DNA from: Jeotgalibaca porci
GTDB taxonomy: Bacteria > Bacillota > Bacilli > Lactobacillales > Aerococcaceae
Assembly (NCBI RefSeq): GCF_011299095.1
Contig: NZ_CP049889.1
Location: 947,501 to 1,011,500 of the forward strand
Direction of reading: 5' to 3'
Length of the DNA: 64,000 nt
Notes under the pieces: model-generated
What the model saw: the letters and a program-made list of their open reading frames with translations, nothing else
Database searches by the model: none
What the model was told of the DNA's origin: nothing
Position numbers and translations under genes: made by a program
Shown: one piece after another, positions 48,149 to 56,596 of the stretch
Numbering within the stretch: the first letter of the stretch is position 1
How the letters are laid out: each line of letters opens with the position of its first letter

Positions 48149-48259
48149 TCAAAAAAGCAGACCCAAAGTCACTTCACATAAAGGCGCGGCGGCTTGCAGC
48201 CACCTTGCGCTTTTATGTTCCAGTGATTCGGGTCTTAACGCTTTTTTTCACACTCTCTT
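48149..48259 (-). repeat. Large folded 3' element, copy 1
   Basis: A 111-bp imperfect palindrome. Outer arms AAAAAAGC.GACCC and GGGTC...GCTTTTTTT, middle arms with CACATAAA / TTTATGT, and an inner GGCTTGCAGCC hairpin are visible. It is repeated almost unchanged 121 bp further on. Read on the minus strand it ends in TTTTTT after the outer stem, as a terminator would. Confidence 0.9.
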
Positions 48260-48269
48260 TTAAACCTGT

Positions 48270-48381
48270 TCAAAAAAGCAGACCCAAAGTCACTTCACAT
48301 AAAAAGCGCGGTGGCTTGTTGCCACCTTGCGCTTTTATGTTCCAGTGATTCGGGTCTTAACGCTTTTTTTCACACTCTCTT
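48270..48381 (-). repeat. Large folded 3' element, copy 2, abutting proS stop
   Basis: The tandem copy of 48149-48259 differs by a few bases and a 1-base indel, mostly in the inner hairpin (GTGGCTTGTTGCCAC), and the changes keep the pairing. On the minus strand it begins directly at the proS stop (TAAGAGAGTGTGAAAAAAA), so it forms the proS 3' untranslated region. Confidence 0.9.
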
Positions 48382-49819
48382 AGTAAGCGCGTGCTAACCA
48401 AACGGTATGTTTGGCAGGTTTTCCAGTCACGATACATGTTGTTTTTTCAACTTCTGGGTTGAAAGGAATGTTACGTGTTGTGAATCCTGTTTCTTCTTTA
48501 ATTTTCGCTTCTGTTTCTTCGGTACCATCCCAACCAGCTAGAACAAATCCAGGTGTCTCGCCTGCAGCACGTTTTGTTGCAATATGCTCTTTCAATTCAT
48601 CCAATGTGTCGATATGTGTGTATTCATGTTCTTTACGGTTACTGCGAGCTGTTTCAAGTAGACGTACTTGCATTTCAGCTAACGCGGTTTGCACGTATTC
48701 AACAATACCATCTAAACTAATTGGTTCTTTGTCATCCAAATCACGCATTTTAACCATCACTTGGTTATTTTCCATATCACGCGGTCCGAATTCAACACGC
48801 ATTGGAACGCCACGAAGTTCCCACTCATTGAACTTGAATCCTGGTGAGTTATCGCTATCATCAATCAATGCACGAATGCCTGCTTTGCGTAAATCTTTCA
48901 ATAATACTTCCAAACGCTCAACAATTTCTGGTTTTTTCTTCCATGGACCAACTGGGACTAAAACAACTTGGTTGGCTGCAACTGCTGGAGGCAATACAAG
49001 CCCTTGCTCGTCACCGTGAACCATGATTGTTGCACCGATTAGACGTGTAGAAACACCCCATGATGTTGTATGAGCCAGAACATGTTCATTGTCGCGGTTC
49101 AAATATTTAATATCAAAAGCTTCCGCGAATTTTGTGCCCATGTAATGAGAAGTACCTGCTTGCACAGCTTTTCCATCTTTCATCATTGCTTCAACAGAGT
49201 ATGTATCTACTGCTCCGGCAAAACGTTCAGATGGCGTTTTTTGACCTTCATAAACAGGAACTGCCAAGACACTCTCGATTACTTCTTTATAAACGTTCAA
49301 CATTTTCATTGTCCGTTCACGTGCGGATTCTTCATCTTCATGTGCCGTATGGCCTTCTTGCCATAGGAACTCTGATGTACGCAAGAATGGTAATGTTTTC
49401 TTTTCCCAACGGAAGACGTTCGCCCATTGGTTAATTTCCATTGGCAGGTCACGGTAAGAATTAATCCAGTCACTAAATGCTGTCCCAATCATCGTTTCAG
49501 AAGTTGGGCGCAATGCCAAACGTTCTTCTAGTTTTTCGCCAGCCGCTTCTGTTACCCATGGCAATTCTGGTGAGAAACCTTCGATATGGTCTTTTTCTTT
49601 CGTGAAAAATGACTCTGGAATTAGCATTGGGAAATAAGCATTTCGAATGCCCTCTTCTTTAAATTTGCCGTTAAATGCTTCTTGGATATGCTCCCAAATC
49701 TCATAACCGTCCGGCTTAAAAATCATACAGCCACGAACTGGTGAATAATCCATCAAGTCCGCTTGCTTAATCGTTTGGATATACCAAGCCGAAAAATCTT
49801 CTTTTTGTAAGTTACTCAT
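48380..49819 (-). CDS. proS: Prolyl-tRNA synthetase, archaeal/eukaryotic type
   Basis: The 479-residue class II synthetase charges tRNA-Pro. It is the short form without the INS editing domain: motif region RPTSETMIGTAFSDWI, motif 2 FRWEKKTLPFLRTSEFLWQEGHTAH, then VHGDEQGLVLPPAVA and anticodon domain. It ends with the C-terminal zinc-type domain and the Tyr terminus (LARAY) typical of this group. The usual bacterial form in Lactobacillales is longer (over 560 residues). Start ATG 49819 follows AAGGAG by 7 bases. A T-box leader controls it. Confidence 0.95.
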   Translation of the reverse strand: MSNLQKEDFSAWYIQTIKQADLMDYSPVRGCMIFKPDGYEIWEHIQEAFNGKFKEEGIRNAYFPMLIPESFFTKEKDHIEGFSPELPWVTEAAGEKLEERLALRPTSETMIGTAFSDWINSYRDLPMEINQWANVFRWEKKTLPFLRTSEFLWQEGHTAHEDEESARERTMKMLNVYKEVIESVLAVPVYEGQKTPSERFAGAVDTYSVEAMMKDGKAVQAGTSHYMGTKFAEAFDIKYLNRDNEHVLAHTTSWGVSTRLIGATIMVHGDEQGLVLPPAVAANQVVLVPVGPWKKKPEIVERLEVLLKDLRKAGIRALIDDSDNSPGFKFNEWELRGVPMRVEFGPRDMENNQVMVKMRDLDDKEPISLDGIVEYVQTALAEMQVRLLETARSNRKEHEYTHIDTLDELKEHIATKRAAGETPGFVLAGWDGTEETEAKIKEETGFTTRNIPFNPEVEKTTCIVTGKPAKHTVWLARAY

Positions 49820-49835
49820 AATCATTCTCCTTCTT

Positions 49836-50076
49836 TTTTTCTAAAAAAAATAAGCATACTCATCCTTCTAATAAGGACGAAATACACTTTATTCCGCGGT
49901 ACCACCTTGTTTGGCTTTAAAATGAAAGCCCCACTCTATCTTGATAACGGCAGATAGCCGATCATACTGCGGATAATCCCGATGGTAGGTTCAATATAAC
50001 AGCAGGTACTTTTCTCACAGCCACGGAAAAGCTCTCTTTAACCCTGTTCTTATTTACTAGTCCAGTTTGTATGCAT
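49836..50076 (-). promoter_or_regulatory. T-box riboswitch leader of proS
   Basis: On the minus strand the leader contains the T-box core AAGGTGGTACCGCGG (core at 49894-49907) followed by a terminator hairpin (CCTTATTAGAAGG, then TTTTTTTT). Stem I upstream carries UGAACCUACC, in which CCU (49987-49989), a proline codon, is a good specifier candidate. Uncharged tRNA-Pro should stabilise the antiterminator and switch on proS. Confidence 0.92.
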
Positions 50077-50080
50077 TCCT

Positions 50081-50109
50081 ATTGTAAGGGAAAAAGCTCT
50101 TGAATTCAA
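50081..50109 (-). promoter_or_regulatory. proS T-box promoter
   Basis: TTGAAT (50104-50109), 17-bp spacer and TACAAT (50081-50086) on the minus strand. It overlaps the terminator of the gene upstream. Confidence 0.7.
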
Positions 50110-50131
50110 CCTTACTTTCAAGAGCTTTCCG
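50088..50131 (-). terminator. Terminator upstream of proS
   Basis: AAAGCTCTTGAA ... TTCAAGAGCTTTTT on the minus strand, just after the stop of the PH-like gene at 50135. Confidence 0.8.
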
Positions 50132-50134
50132 TGT

Positions 50135-50590
50135 TTATTCGATTGTTTTGGTTGCGACTTTTGCTTCCAGTGCCATTGCCCCGTCCATAAAAGCTGGGAT
50201 ATTGTCTTTGTGCCAACGCATTCCCATAGCTACTTTACTTATCTTGACTGTCAACTCTTGCTCATCTCCGGTGAAAGTTACACTATTCATCATCCGGCCT
50301 TTCTTACACTGCACATCCACTAGTTCCCCATGCGGAATAAAGATAGGTTCTATTTTTTTATCTATTTTTCCTGTTAATTTATTCAGTGGTACTAAGACCA
50401 CACGCTCTTTTTCTAACCCCATCACATAATAAGCGCCATTTATCAGCGTTGCATAAGCGCCGAATAACAAAAATTGCCCCGTTGAAGGCATAACCTGTGC
50501 GTACACGAGTGTCTCTTGCAACTCAGGAGTCAGGAGGTTAAAAGCTGCTAAATGTTCGTGAACTTCTTCGATTTTTAATATTAAACCCAT
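50135..50590 (-). CDS. Hypothetical protein, PH-like (YokE type)
   Basis: The 151-residue cytoplasmic protein has no signal peptide. The middle part alternates short beta strands (TGQFLLFGAYATLINGAYYV, ERVVLVPLN, GRMMNSVTFTG), like bacterial PH-like domains, and helices flank it. I do not recognise a specific family. It is a single-gene unit, divergent from usp, with a GGGGGCGAGG site. Confidence 0.7.
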   Translation of the reverse strand: MGLILKIEEVHEHLAAFNLLTPELQETLVYAQVMPSTGQFLLFGAYATLINGAYYVMGLEKERVVLVPLNKLTGKIDKKIEPIFIPHGELVDVQCKKGRMMNSVTFTGDEQELTVKISKVAMGMRWHKDNIPAFMDGAMALEAKVATKTIE

Positions 50591-50669
50591 TTTCCTCGCC
50601 CCCTATTCTTTTTTCAAGTGTACTAAAATCATCAAAAAATTGCGAAAGATAACCCCTGCCAAAAGAGAA

Positions 50670-50692
50670 AACACTTTCATTTCTCAAGTGTT
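50670..50692. promoter_or_regulatory. Inverted repeat upstream of usp
   Basis: AACACTT (50670-50676), 9 bases, AAGTGTT (50686-50692) lies in the promoter region of usp; a -10-like TAAAAT follows. It could be an operator of an unidentified regulator. Confidence 0.4.
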
Positions 50693-50753
50693 TACGTTAA
50701 AATCAAAGTAGGTCAACAGCTAATTTTCACAAAAAGAAAGGGAGTTGGAGAGT

Positions 50754-51185
50754 ATGAGAAGCGATTACAAAAACATTTTGGTGCCGGTGGATGGGTCTGA
50801 ACAAGCAGAGCAATCTTTTAAAACAGCGGTAGAAATTGCAAAACGTAATAATGCAAAACTGCATATTTTATATGTGCTGGACACTCGAAACGTAAGCCTA
50901 TCCCCTGAATATCAACCTGTTACTACTGGCATGACAGATCACGTTGAAAAACAATTCGTCCAAGAAATGGTCAAATATGCAACTGAAGCAGGTGTGGAAA
51001 CGCAAGAAACAATCACAAACGGAAACCCTTTAACGTTAATCGCAGAAGCTTTCCCTAAAGAGTATGACATCGACCTCATTATTGTAGGTGCTACGGGTAA
51101 AGGCGCTATTACACGTGCATTAGTGGGATCCGTCTCGCAGTATGTCGTGAAGCATGCACCATGTGACGTTTTGGTGGCGCGCTAA
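50754..51185 (+). CDS. Universal stress protein (UspA family)
   Basis: The 143-residue single-domain protein has NILVPVDGSEQAEQSF at the start and the ATP-binding loop GATGKGAITRALVGS (G-2x-G-9x-G-S) near residue 115, so it is the ATP-binding subtype. It helps survival under starvation and stress by an unclear mechanism. The ATG at 50754 has GGGAG nine bases upstream; a TTG at 50745 overlaps that site. Confidence 0.93.
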   Translation: MRSDYKNILVPVDGSEQAEQSFKTAVEIAKRNNAKLHILYVLDTRNVSLSPEYQPVTTGMTDHVEKQFVQEMVKYATEAGVETQETITNGNPLTLIAEAFPKEYDIDLIIVGATGKGAITRALVGSVSQYVVKHAPCDVLVAR

Positions 51186-51208
51186 ACAAGTAAAATATGT
51201 AAATAATT

Positions 51209-51240
51209 AAGGGTCGGGAATTTTTCCGGCCCTCTTTTTG
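51209..51240 (+). terminator. Terminator of usp
   Basis: AGGG.CGGGAATTTTTCCGGCCCT stem followed by CTTTTTG. Confidence 0.85.
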
Positions 51241-51255
51241 ACATTTAATAGCGTT

Positions 51256-51531
51256 TCAATGTTCTTGAATATCAAAGATTTCAATTTCATAACGTGCTTC
51301 GATTTCTTCAATAACAGCATCCAGCGTCTGTTGGGCAATAAGTTGAGAACTGCTCGTAATAGCAATTCCAATTTTGGAAACATTCAACATATCTTGCTCG
51401 CCCACTTCCGCAATACTGACGTTATAACGGTTATGAATTCGTTTGATAAGTGATTTAACTGTGCTGCGTTTATCTTTTAAAGAGTAAGAGTCGTAGATTT
51501 TAAATGAAAGTACACGATTAATAAAAAACAT
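51256..51531 (-). CDS. DUF503 family protein (YlxP-like)
   Basis: The 91-residue protein has the DUF503 pattern (SLKDKRSTVKSLIKRIHNRYNVSIAEVGEQD... ITSSSQLIAQQTLDAVIEEIE). YlxP in Bacillus lies in the nusA-infB operon and resembles a ribosome-binding factor. Here the gene is alone between usp and the DUF1836 gene, an unusual place for the family. Confidence 0.9.
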   Translation of the reverse strand: MFFINRVLSFKIYDSYSLKDKRSTVKSLIKRIHNRYNVSIAEVGEQDMLNVSKIGIAITSSSQLIAQQTLDAVIEEIEARYEIEIFDIQEH

Positions 51532-51659
51532 TTAATTTGCTCCATTCTGATTATTTATAATTGACCTTTTCTTTAAGTGTTGTTACAGTTATCTAGTAAC
51601 GAAGAACGTTTCATCTAGTTATTGAAACCAGATAGCCGAAAGAGGTGATTTCTCTGGAA

Positions 51660-52226
51660 ATGAAAGACCTTTTACAGATTCGACAAGATTTATTAGAAGT
51701 GAAGTTCCTCCGTTGGGATGATTTACCTGACTTTGGAATTTATAGTGACCAAGTGCTCACTATCGTGGAAACGCAGCTCTCTTTCTTGCATTTGCCGGAA
51801 AATGAACTGTCTATTACGCCCGCAATGATTAATAATTATGTAAAAAATGGTATTCTAGACCGTCCGATTAAAAGGAAATACTATAAGCCTCATATTGCTA
51901 AGCTTATCGTTATTTCGATACTCAAACAAGTTTTGCCGCTCAGCGATATTCAAAAAGGAATCGAATTACAAATTGAATTACAAGGCGTTGAAAGAGCCTA
52001 TGACACTTTTTGTGAAACGCTCGAGGAATCATTGCAACTCGTAGCAACGATTCGAAAAGATCAGAATGAACAGCCTCATTTCAGCAACATGCATCCAGAC
52101 AATCTAGCTTTAAGTATGGTTACTTTATCGGTTGTCTCGAAGCTGTTCACACAACTCATTCTTTCATATAACGGTGTTAGTAATATGATAAAAAACGAAG
52201 GGAACGATTCGAATGAAAAACAATAA
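51660..52226 (+). CDS. DUF1836 domain protein
   Basis: The 188-residue protein contains a MerR-like helix-turn-helix region (ITPAMINNYVKNGILDRPIKRKYYKPHIAKLIVISILKQ) of the DUF1836 family. It is a probable DNA-binding regulator of unknown target. Its stop overlaps the start of the downstream degV by 14 bases. The start is set at ATG 51660; AGAGGTG lies 12 bases before it, a little far, and a CTG at 51654 would be better placed. Confidence 0.85.
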   Translation: MKDLLQIRQDLLEVKFLRWDDLPDFGIYSDQVLTIVETQLSFLHLPENELSITPAMINNYVKNGILDRPIKRKYYKPHIAKLIVISILKQVLPLSDIQKGIELQIELQGVERAYDTFCETLEESLQLVATIRKDQNEQPHFSNMHPDNLALSMVTLSVVSKLFTQLILSYNGVSNMIKNEGNDSNEKQ

Positions 52227-53073
52227 AGTCGCAATATTAGTCGATTCTTGTAACGATATCTCCGAAGAATTAACACAGAAATATGGCTTTTACACTATGC
52301 CATTGGTTATCAACTATAAAGACCGTTCTTATAAAGATCGCGTAGACATCACACCTCAAGAAGTTTATGATTCTTTTAAGGTTGAAATCCCTAAAACAAG
52401 CCTTCCTTTACGAAGTGACATTGATGCTTTACTTGACCAAATTAAGGCAGATGGTTATGACAATATTATTGCATCCATTATTTCCAGTGGTCTAAGTGGC
52501 ACGTACCAATCCATGCATTTGATTGCGGATGATCGTGATGATTTAAATATCGAAGTAATTAATACCTTAAACATCGGTATTGGCTCCGGATTCGTTGGGA
52601 TTTATGCAGCGGAACTATTGGAACAAGGTTTGGATTTCGATACTGTTGTCGACAAAACTCGTGAGGCAGTTTCCAATTCATCCGTTATCTTTGGTTTAGA
52701 GACCCTCGAATACCTAATGAAAGGCGGACGTATTGGAAAAGTCTCCGGTATTTTAGGAAGCGCGTTGAAGATCAAACCTATTATTTCCTGTAACACAGAT
52801 GGTATTTACGATACAATCGCAAAAGTACGCGGACGTAAACAGAGCATTAATAAGATGATGGAAATCGCACGCGCTAAAGTTGGCAATCACAAGAATTACT
52901 ATATCGCTTTGTGCCATGGTGATGCTTTGGATGAGATGTTGCAAATGAAAGAAGAATTGAAGGATCTTATTTCCAACGCCAAAATTTATTCTGAAGGACA
53001 AATTTCCCCTGTTCTTGGTGTCCATACTGGACCTGGGCTACTGGGAATTGGCGTCATGATTTTAGAAGACTAA
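52213..53073 (+). CDS. DegV family fatty-acid-binding protein (second copy)
   Basis: The 286-residue DegV protein (VAILVDSCNDISEEL, SSGLSGTYQSMHL, GLETLEYLMKGGRIGKVS) is a paralogue of the product at 21160-22014. It is translationally coupled to the DUF1836 protein, so that protein may regulate, or respond to, fatty-acid binding. FakB paralogues differ in chain preference; which lipid this one binds is unknown. Confidence 0.9.
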   Translation: MKNNKVAILVDSCNDISEELTQKYGFYTMPLVINYKDRSYKDRVDITPQEVYDSFKVEIPKTSLPLRSDIDALLDQIKADGYDNIIASIISSGLSGTYQSMHLIADDRDDLNIEVINTLNIGIGSGFVGIYAAELLEQGLDFDTVVDKTREAVSNSSVIFGLETLEYLMKGGRIGKVSGILGSALKIKPIISCNTDGIYDTIAKVRGRKQSINKMMEIARAKVGNHKNYYIALCHGDALDEMLQMKEELKDLISNAKIYSEGQISPVLGVHTGPGLLGIGVMILED

Positions 53074-53088
53074 TAAATAATCCCTCGC

Positions 53089-53130
53089 ACTGTTTGTATG
53101 AAGATACGGGCAGCGTGAGGGATTTTTCTT
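53089..53130 (+). terminator. Terminator of DUF1836-degV
   Basis: AATCCCTCGC ... GTGAGGGATTTTT stem after the degV stop. Confidence 0.85.
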
Positions 53131-53144
53131 TTCTACAGTGAATA

Positions 53145-53783
53145 TTAGTTGTTTTCAACCATTGAAACCCAGGCTTTTGCAATTGCTCTGTGTCCTGCCG
53201 GAGTCGGATGAACACCGTCTGTTCCAGTCAATGTTTGCTCTCCAACATCCTTCGCCTGTTGATTCAGTAAGGTATCTAATCGAATATAGTCAACAGCGAA
53301 TTCATGGGCTAATCTTTCGATAATTCTGCGTCGTAAATCTAAATCATAGCGCCAGTCTTTGCGATCGATTGGATAATGGAGAACAAAGGGTTCCAAGATA
53401 ACGATTTGAGCATGCGTCTGTTCTTTGGTTTGCTCAAGAATCTTACGGTATCTCGCTTCAAATCGTCGAAGCACTTCTTCATCGCCAAAACTTGGCGTCC
53501 CTACTCGGTGCCATGTATCATTAATACCAATCAGTATGGATACGATATCCGGTTTTAGATTGATACAATCTTTTTGCCATCTCTCTTCTAAATTATGAAT
53601 CTTATTTCCACTAATACCACGGTTTAACACTGTTAGCTTCAGTTCGGGGTAAAGTGCTTCGAGCATTCCCGCCACCATTTTTGGATAACCATTCCCCAAA
53701 TCATATGAACATCGCCGTTTGCGACCCGCATCCGTCACACTGTCGCCAATAAATAAAATGCGGTCTGACTCACTTAATAGCAT
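53145..53783 (-). CDS. SGNH/GDSL-family esterase
   Basis: The 212-residue protein has the four SGNH blocks: ILFIGDSVTDAGRKRR (nucleophile Ser), GISGNKI (Gly), ILIGINDTW (Asn) and DGVHPTPAGHRAIA (Asp and His). It has no signal peptide, so it is cytoplasmic. Relatives deacetylate xylo-oligosaccharides or other acyl sugars; substrate unknown. The gene stands alone between two terminators. Confidence 0.92.
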   Translation of the reverse strand: MLLSESDRILFIGDSVTDAGRKRRCSYDLGNGYPKMVAGMLEALYPELKLTVLNRGISGNKIHNLEERWQKDCINLKPDIVSILIGINDTWHRVGTPSFGDEEVLRRFEARYRKILEQTKEQTHAQIVILEPFVLHYPIDRKDWRYDLDLRRRIIERLAHEFAVDYIRLDTLLNQQAKDVGEQTLTGTDGVHPTPAGHRAIAKAWVSMVENN

Positions 53784-53822
53784 TTCCCATCACCTATTTA
53801 CATTTTTAGTTTTATTATAAAC

Positions 53823-53856
53823 AAAAAAGCAGGCCGAAGGAATATTCAGCCTGTTA
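53823..53856 (-). terminator. Terminator of yccF
   Basis: AACAGGCTGAATATT ... GGCCTGCTTTTTTG on the minus strand; the stem begins in the stop codon of the YccF gene. Confidence 0.85.
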
Positions 53857-54222
53857 CTTTATGCGGTAGATTTCTGCTCCAAAAGGCATTAATGCCAACT
53901 TCGCGTGTTTGAAATGTTGAAGTCCAAAAGGAATTCCGACAATTGTTAAACAGAATATGATTCCCATTATCGCTTCCTCGGTAGCCATAATCAGCCCACC
54001 CAAAAGCATCCAAATAACATTTATAACGAGCGAGACACCTGAATTGCTAAAACGTATTTCTTTTCCGAACGGAGCTGCTCCCATTTTTGCAAATTTGAAA
54101 CACTGTATTCCAATAGGCAGGCCTACAATCGTGATTGACCATAGAACGCCTACGACCATCCATGAAATCCAACTAATGAAGCCACCTAATACAAACCAAA
54201 TAATATTTCCTAAAAAAGTCAT
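53854..54222 (-). CDS. YccF domain-containing membrane protein
   Basis: The 122-residue protein has two homologous halves, each with hydrophobic helices followed by the YccF motif (ITIVGLPIGIQCFKFAKMGAAPFG and LTIVGIPFGLQHFKHAKLALMPFG). Function is unknown. The ATG at 54222 has AAAGGTG six bases upstream. A -10 TATAAT lies at 54248-54253, with a hairpin array further upstream. Confidence 0.88.
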   Translation of the reverse strand: MTFLGNIIWFVLGGFISWISWMVVGVLWSITIVGLPIGIQCFKFAKMGAAPFGKEIRFSNSGVSLVINVIWMLLGGLIMATEEAIMGIIFCLTIVGIPFGLQHFKHAKLALMPFGAEIYRIK

Positions 54223-54317
54223 AGCCATCACCTTTCTTTATAGATTCATTATAGGCTATGCCAGTTTAAGTATCATCCGTCTTAATACTGATTTTGAAAA
54301 TTCAACCGAATTTAGCT

Positions 54318-54462
54318 AGTCTGCACAACCTTGTGGGTTTTCTTCAAGTTTGTGCAGACTTTATTGAATAGTCCGCACAAGAACGGGATTTTTTCCAAAC
54401 TTGTGCAGACTATTGCCAATACTCTGCACAAAACAAGAGATTTTCCCAAAGTTGTGCAGACT
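54318..54462. repeat. About 51-bp tandem array of inverted repeats (AGTCTGCACAA type)
   Basis: AGTCTGCACAA (54318), AGTCCGCACAA (54370), ACTCTGCACAA (54421) alternate with TTGTGCAGACT (54350, 54401, 54452). Steps are 52, 51, 51 and 51 bp. Each TTGTGCAGACT pairs with the next left arm across a 9-nt loop. Inner stretches are T-rich and not conserved. It is the same design as 42066-42210 with unrelated arm sequence. Confidence 0.95.
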
Positions 54463-54484
54463 TTCCACACTTCTTGCTAAATAC

Positions 54485-54526
54485 AAAAAAAGCACAAAAC
54501 CAGAAAACTAGTTTTGTGCTTTTCGT
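54485..54526 (-). terminator. Terminator of transketolase gene
   Basis: AGCACAAAAC ... GTTTTGTGCT followed by TTTTTTTG on the minus strand, directly after the stop. Confidence 0.9.
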
Positions 54527-54530
54527 TTAA

Positions 54531-56534
54531 TTATTTTTGGAATTTTGCAACGTAAGCATCGACAACTTGATCAGCTGTGAAGCCTAGTTTAGATGTTACA
54601 GTTCCGCCAGGACCACTTGCTCCCCAACGATCGATTCCGTAAGCAAAACCATCCAAGCCTACGTAACGTTCCCAGCCAAATGTCGCTGCCATCTCGATAG
54701 ACATACGTGTACGCACATCGTTTGGTAAGACAGACTCTTTATATGCTGCATCTTGTTGTTCAAATGCATGCATGTTTGGCATAGAAACTACTGAAACATC
54801 AATGCCTTTTTCTTTCAATTGTTTTTGTGCTTCGATTGCTAAGGAAACTTCAGAACCTGTTGCAATCAAGATACCTTCAGGTTTTTCACCTTGTTGTGGT
54901 GAAAGCACATATGCACCTTTACGAACGCCGTCGTGTGCATTTTCTTTTGTACCTTCTAGAACAGCCAAGTTTTGGCGGCTCAATACTAATAATGTTGGTG
55001 TGTCTTTAGACTCAACCGCAACTTTCCATGCAGCCGATACTTCGTTTCCATCAGCTGGACGGATAACGTTTGTATTTGGCATACCACGGTAGCTTGATAA
55101 ATGCTCTACAGGTTCGTGTGTCGGGCCATCTTCTCCAACTGCAACAGAGTCATGTGTTAGAACATAAATTGTTGGCAATTCAGATATAGCTGCTAGACGA
55201 ATCGCTGCACGCAAGTAATCTGAGAATACGAAGAATGTACCAGCATAAGTCGTTGTACCACCATGTAAGGCAATACCGTTCATTGCTGCTGCCATCGCGA
55301 ACTCACGCACTCCGTACCAAATGTTACGTCCTGCGTAGTTTGTTGCGTCGAAATCTTCAGCTTCTTTGTTCATTGTGTTGTTTGATGATGAAAGGTCAGC
55401 AGAGCCTCCCCAGAAGTTCGGCAATGTTTTACCGATGGCTTGGATTGCTTCTTGGCTTGTTACACGCGTTGCTTTTTCAGCGTCGCCTACTTCGTAAACT
55501 GGTAAAGCTTCTTGCCAGTTTTCTGGTAATTTGCCAGCATATGCATCTTCAAATTGTTGTGCTAGTTCAGGATGAGCTGCACGGTATTCTTCGAACAATG
55601 CTTTCCATGCGTCTTCTTGCTTTTGACCATTGTCTTGAATAGTTGTAGCAAAACGTTCTGCAACTTCAGCAGGAACTGTAAATGATTCATGCTCCCATTG
55701 GTAGTTTTGTTTTGCGAACATTACGCCTTCTTCTCCAAGTGGTGCGCCATGCACTTTACTTGTTCCAGCGTTTTCTGCTCCAAAACCGATAACTGTTTTA
55801 ATCTCGATTAAGGTTGGTTTGTCTGTTTCTTTTTTAGCTTCTTCAATCGCATCGTTGATAGCGCCTAAGTCGTTACCATCTTCAACGAGAATATGTTGCC
55901 AGCCGTATGCTTCGAAACGGCCTTTTACATCTTCACTAAATGATTTGTCCAGTGGACCATCTAAAGAAATGTCGTTTGAATCATATAAACCAATGAGTTT
56001 ACCTAATTTTAAGTGACCAGCCAAACTTGCTGATTCGTGTGAGATACCTTCCATCAAATCGCCGTCACCACATAAGAAGTATGTATGGTGGTCAACAACG
56101 TCAAAGTTGTCGCGATTATATGTTGCTGCTAAGTGAGCCTCAGCCATCGCCATACCGACAGCGTTTGCAAAACCTTGGCCTAAAGGACCGGTTGTTGCTT
56201 CAACACCATCTGTGTAATGTACTTCTGGATGTCCAGGTGTTTTACTTTCGTATTGACGGAAGTTTTTCAAATCTTCCATGCTTACATCGTAACCTGCTAA
56301 GTGAAGTAAGCTGTACAGTAACGCGGAACCGTGTCCTGCAGAAAGTACGAAACGATCACGGTCTACCCATAAACTGTTCTTTGGGTTCGTTTTTAAGTGC
56401 TTTGTCCAAAGTGTGTATGCCATCGGTGCGGCACCCATCGGTAATCCTGGATGTCCTGAATTCGCTTTTTGGACAGCGTCGATACTTAACGTACGGACGG
56501 TATTAACTGCTAATGCATCAATCTTGTCAAACAT
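54531..56534 (-). CDS. tkt: Transketolase
   Basis: The 667-residue thiamine-diphosphate enzyme of the pentose phosphate pathway moves two-carbon units between sugar phosphates. Visible: ThDP motif [19 protein letters not shown] ... [29 protein letters not shown], substrate loop [10 protein letters not shown], and the pyrimidine domain [18 protein letters not shown] with catalytic Glu region. Length is normal. Strong AGGAGG upstream of ATG. The gene is monocistronic. Confidence 0.98.
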   Translation of the reverse strand: MFDKIDALAVNTVRTLSIDAVQKANSGHPGLPMGAAPMAYTLWTKHLKTNPKNSLWVDRDRFVLSAGHGSALLYSLLHLAGYDVSMEDLKNFRQYESKTPGHPEVHYTDGVEATTGPLGQGFANAVGMAMAEAHLAATYNRDNFDVVDHHTYFLCGDGDLMEGISHESASLAGHLKLGKLIGLYDSNDISLDGPLDKSFSEDVKGRFEAYGWQHILVEDGNDLGAINDAIEEAKKETDKPTLIEIKTVIGFGAENAGTSKVHGAPLGEEGVMFAKQNYQWEHESFTVPAEVAERFATTIQDNGQKQEDAWKALFEEYRAAHPELAQQFEDAYAGKLPENWQEALPVYEVGDAEKATRVTSQEAIQAIGKTLPNFWGGSADLSSSNNTMNKEAEDFDATNYAGRNIWYGVREFAMAAAMNGIALHGGTTTYAGTFFVFSDYLRAAIRLAAISELPTIYVLTHDSVAVGEDGPTHEPVEHLSSYRGMPNTNVIRPADGNEVSAAWKVAVESKDTPTLLVLSRQNLAVLEGTKENAHDGVRKGAYVLSPQQGEKPEGILIATGSEVSLAIEAQKQLKEKGIDVSVVSMPNMHAFEQQDAAYKESVLPNDVRTRMSIEMAATFGWERYVGLDGFAYGIDRWGASGPGGTVTSKLGFTADQVVDAYVAKFQK

Positions 56535-56596
56535 AGTTTTCCTCCTTGATACTCATACTGTCTATTATTTTACCCTAAAAAGCATCTGAATGATAC

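Noticed and set aside
49070-49434. Open frames on the + strand inside proS (and similar frames inside secA, groEL, tkt, phoR)
   Set aside because: They are antisense shadows of well-conserved genes with no ribosome sites or family motifs.
50591-50753. Lacto-usp/6S-like RNA upstream of usp
   Set aside because: The space is short and shows only one small palindrome, not the long bulged helix expected.
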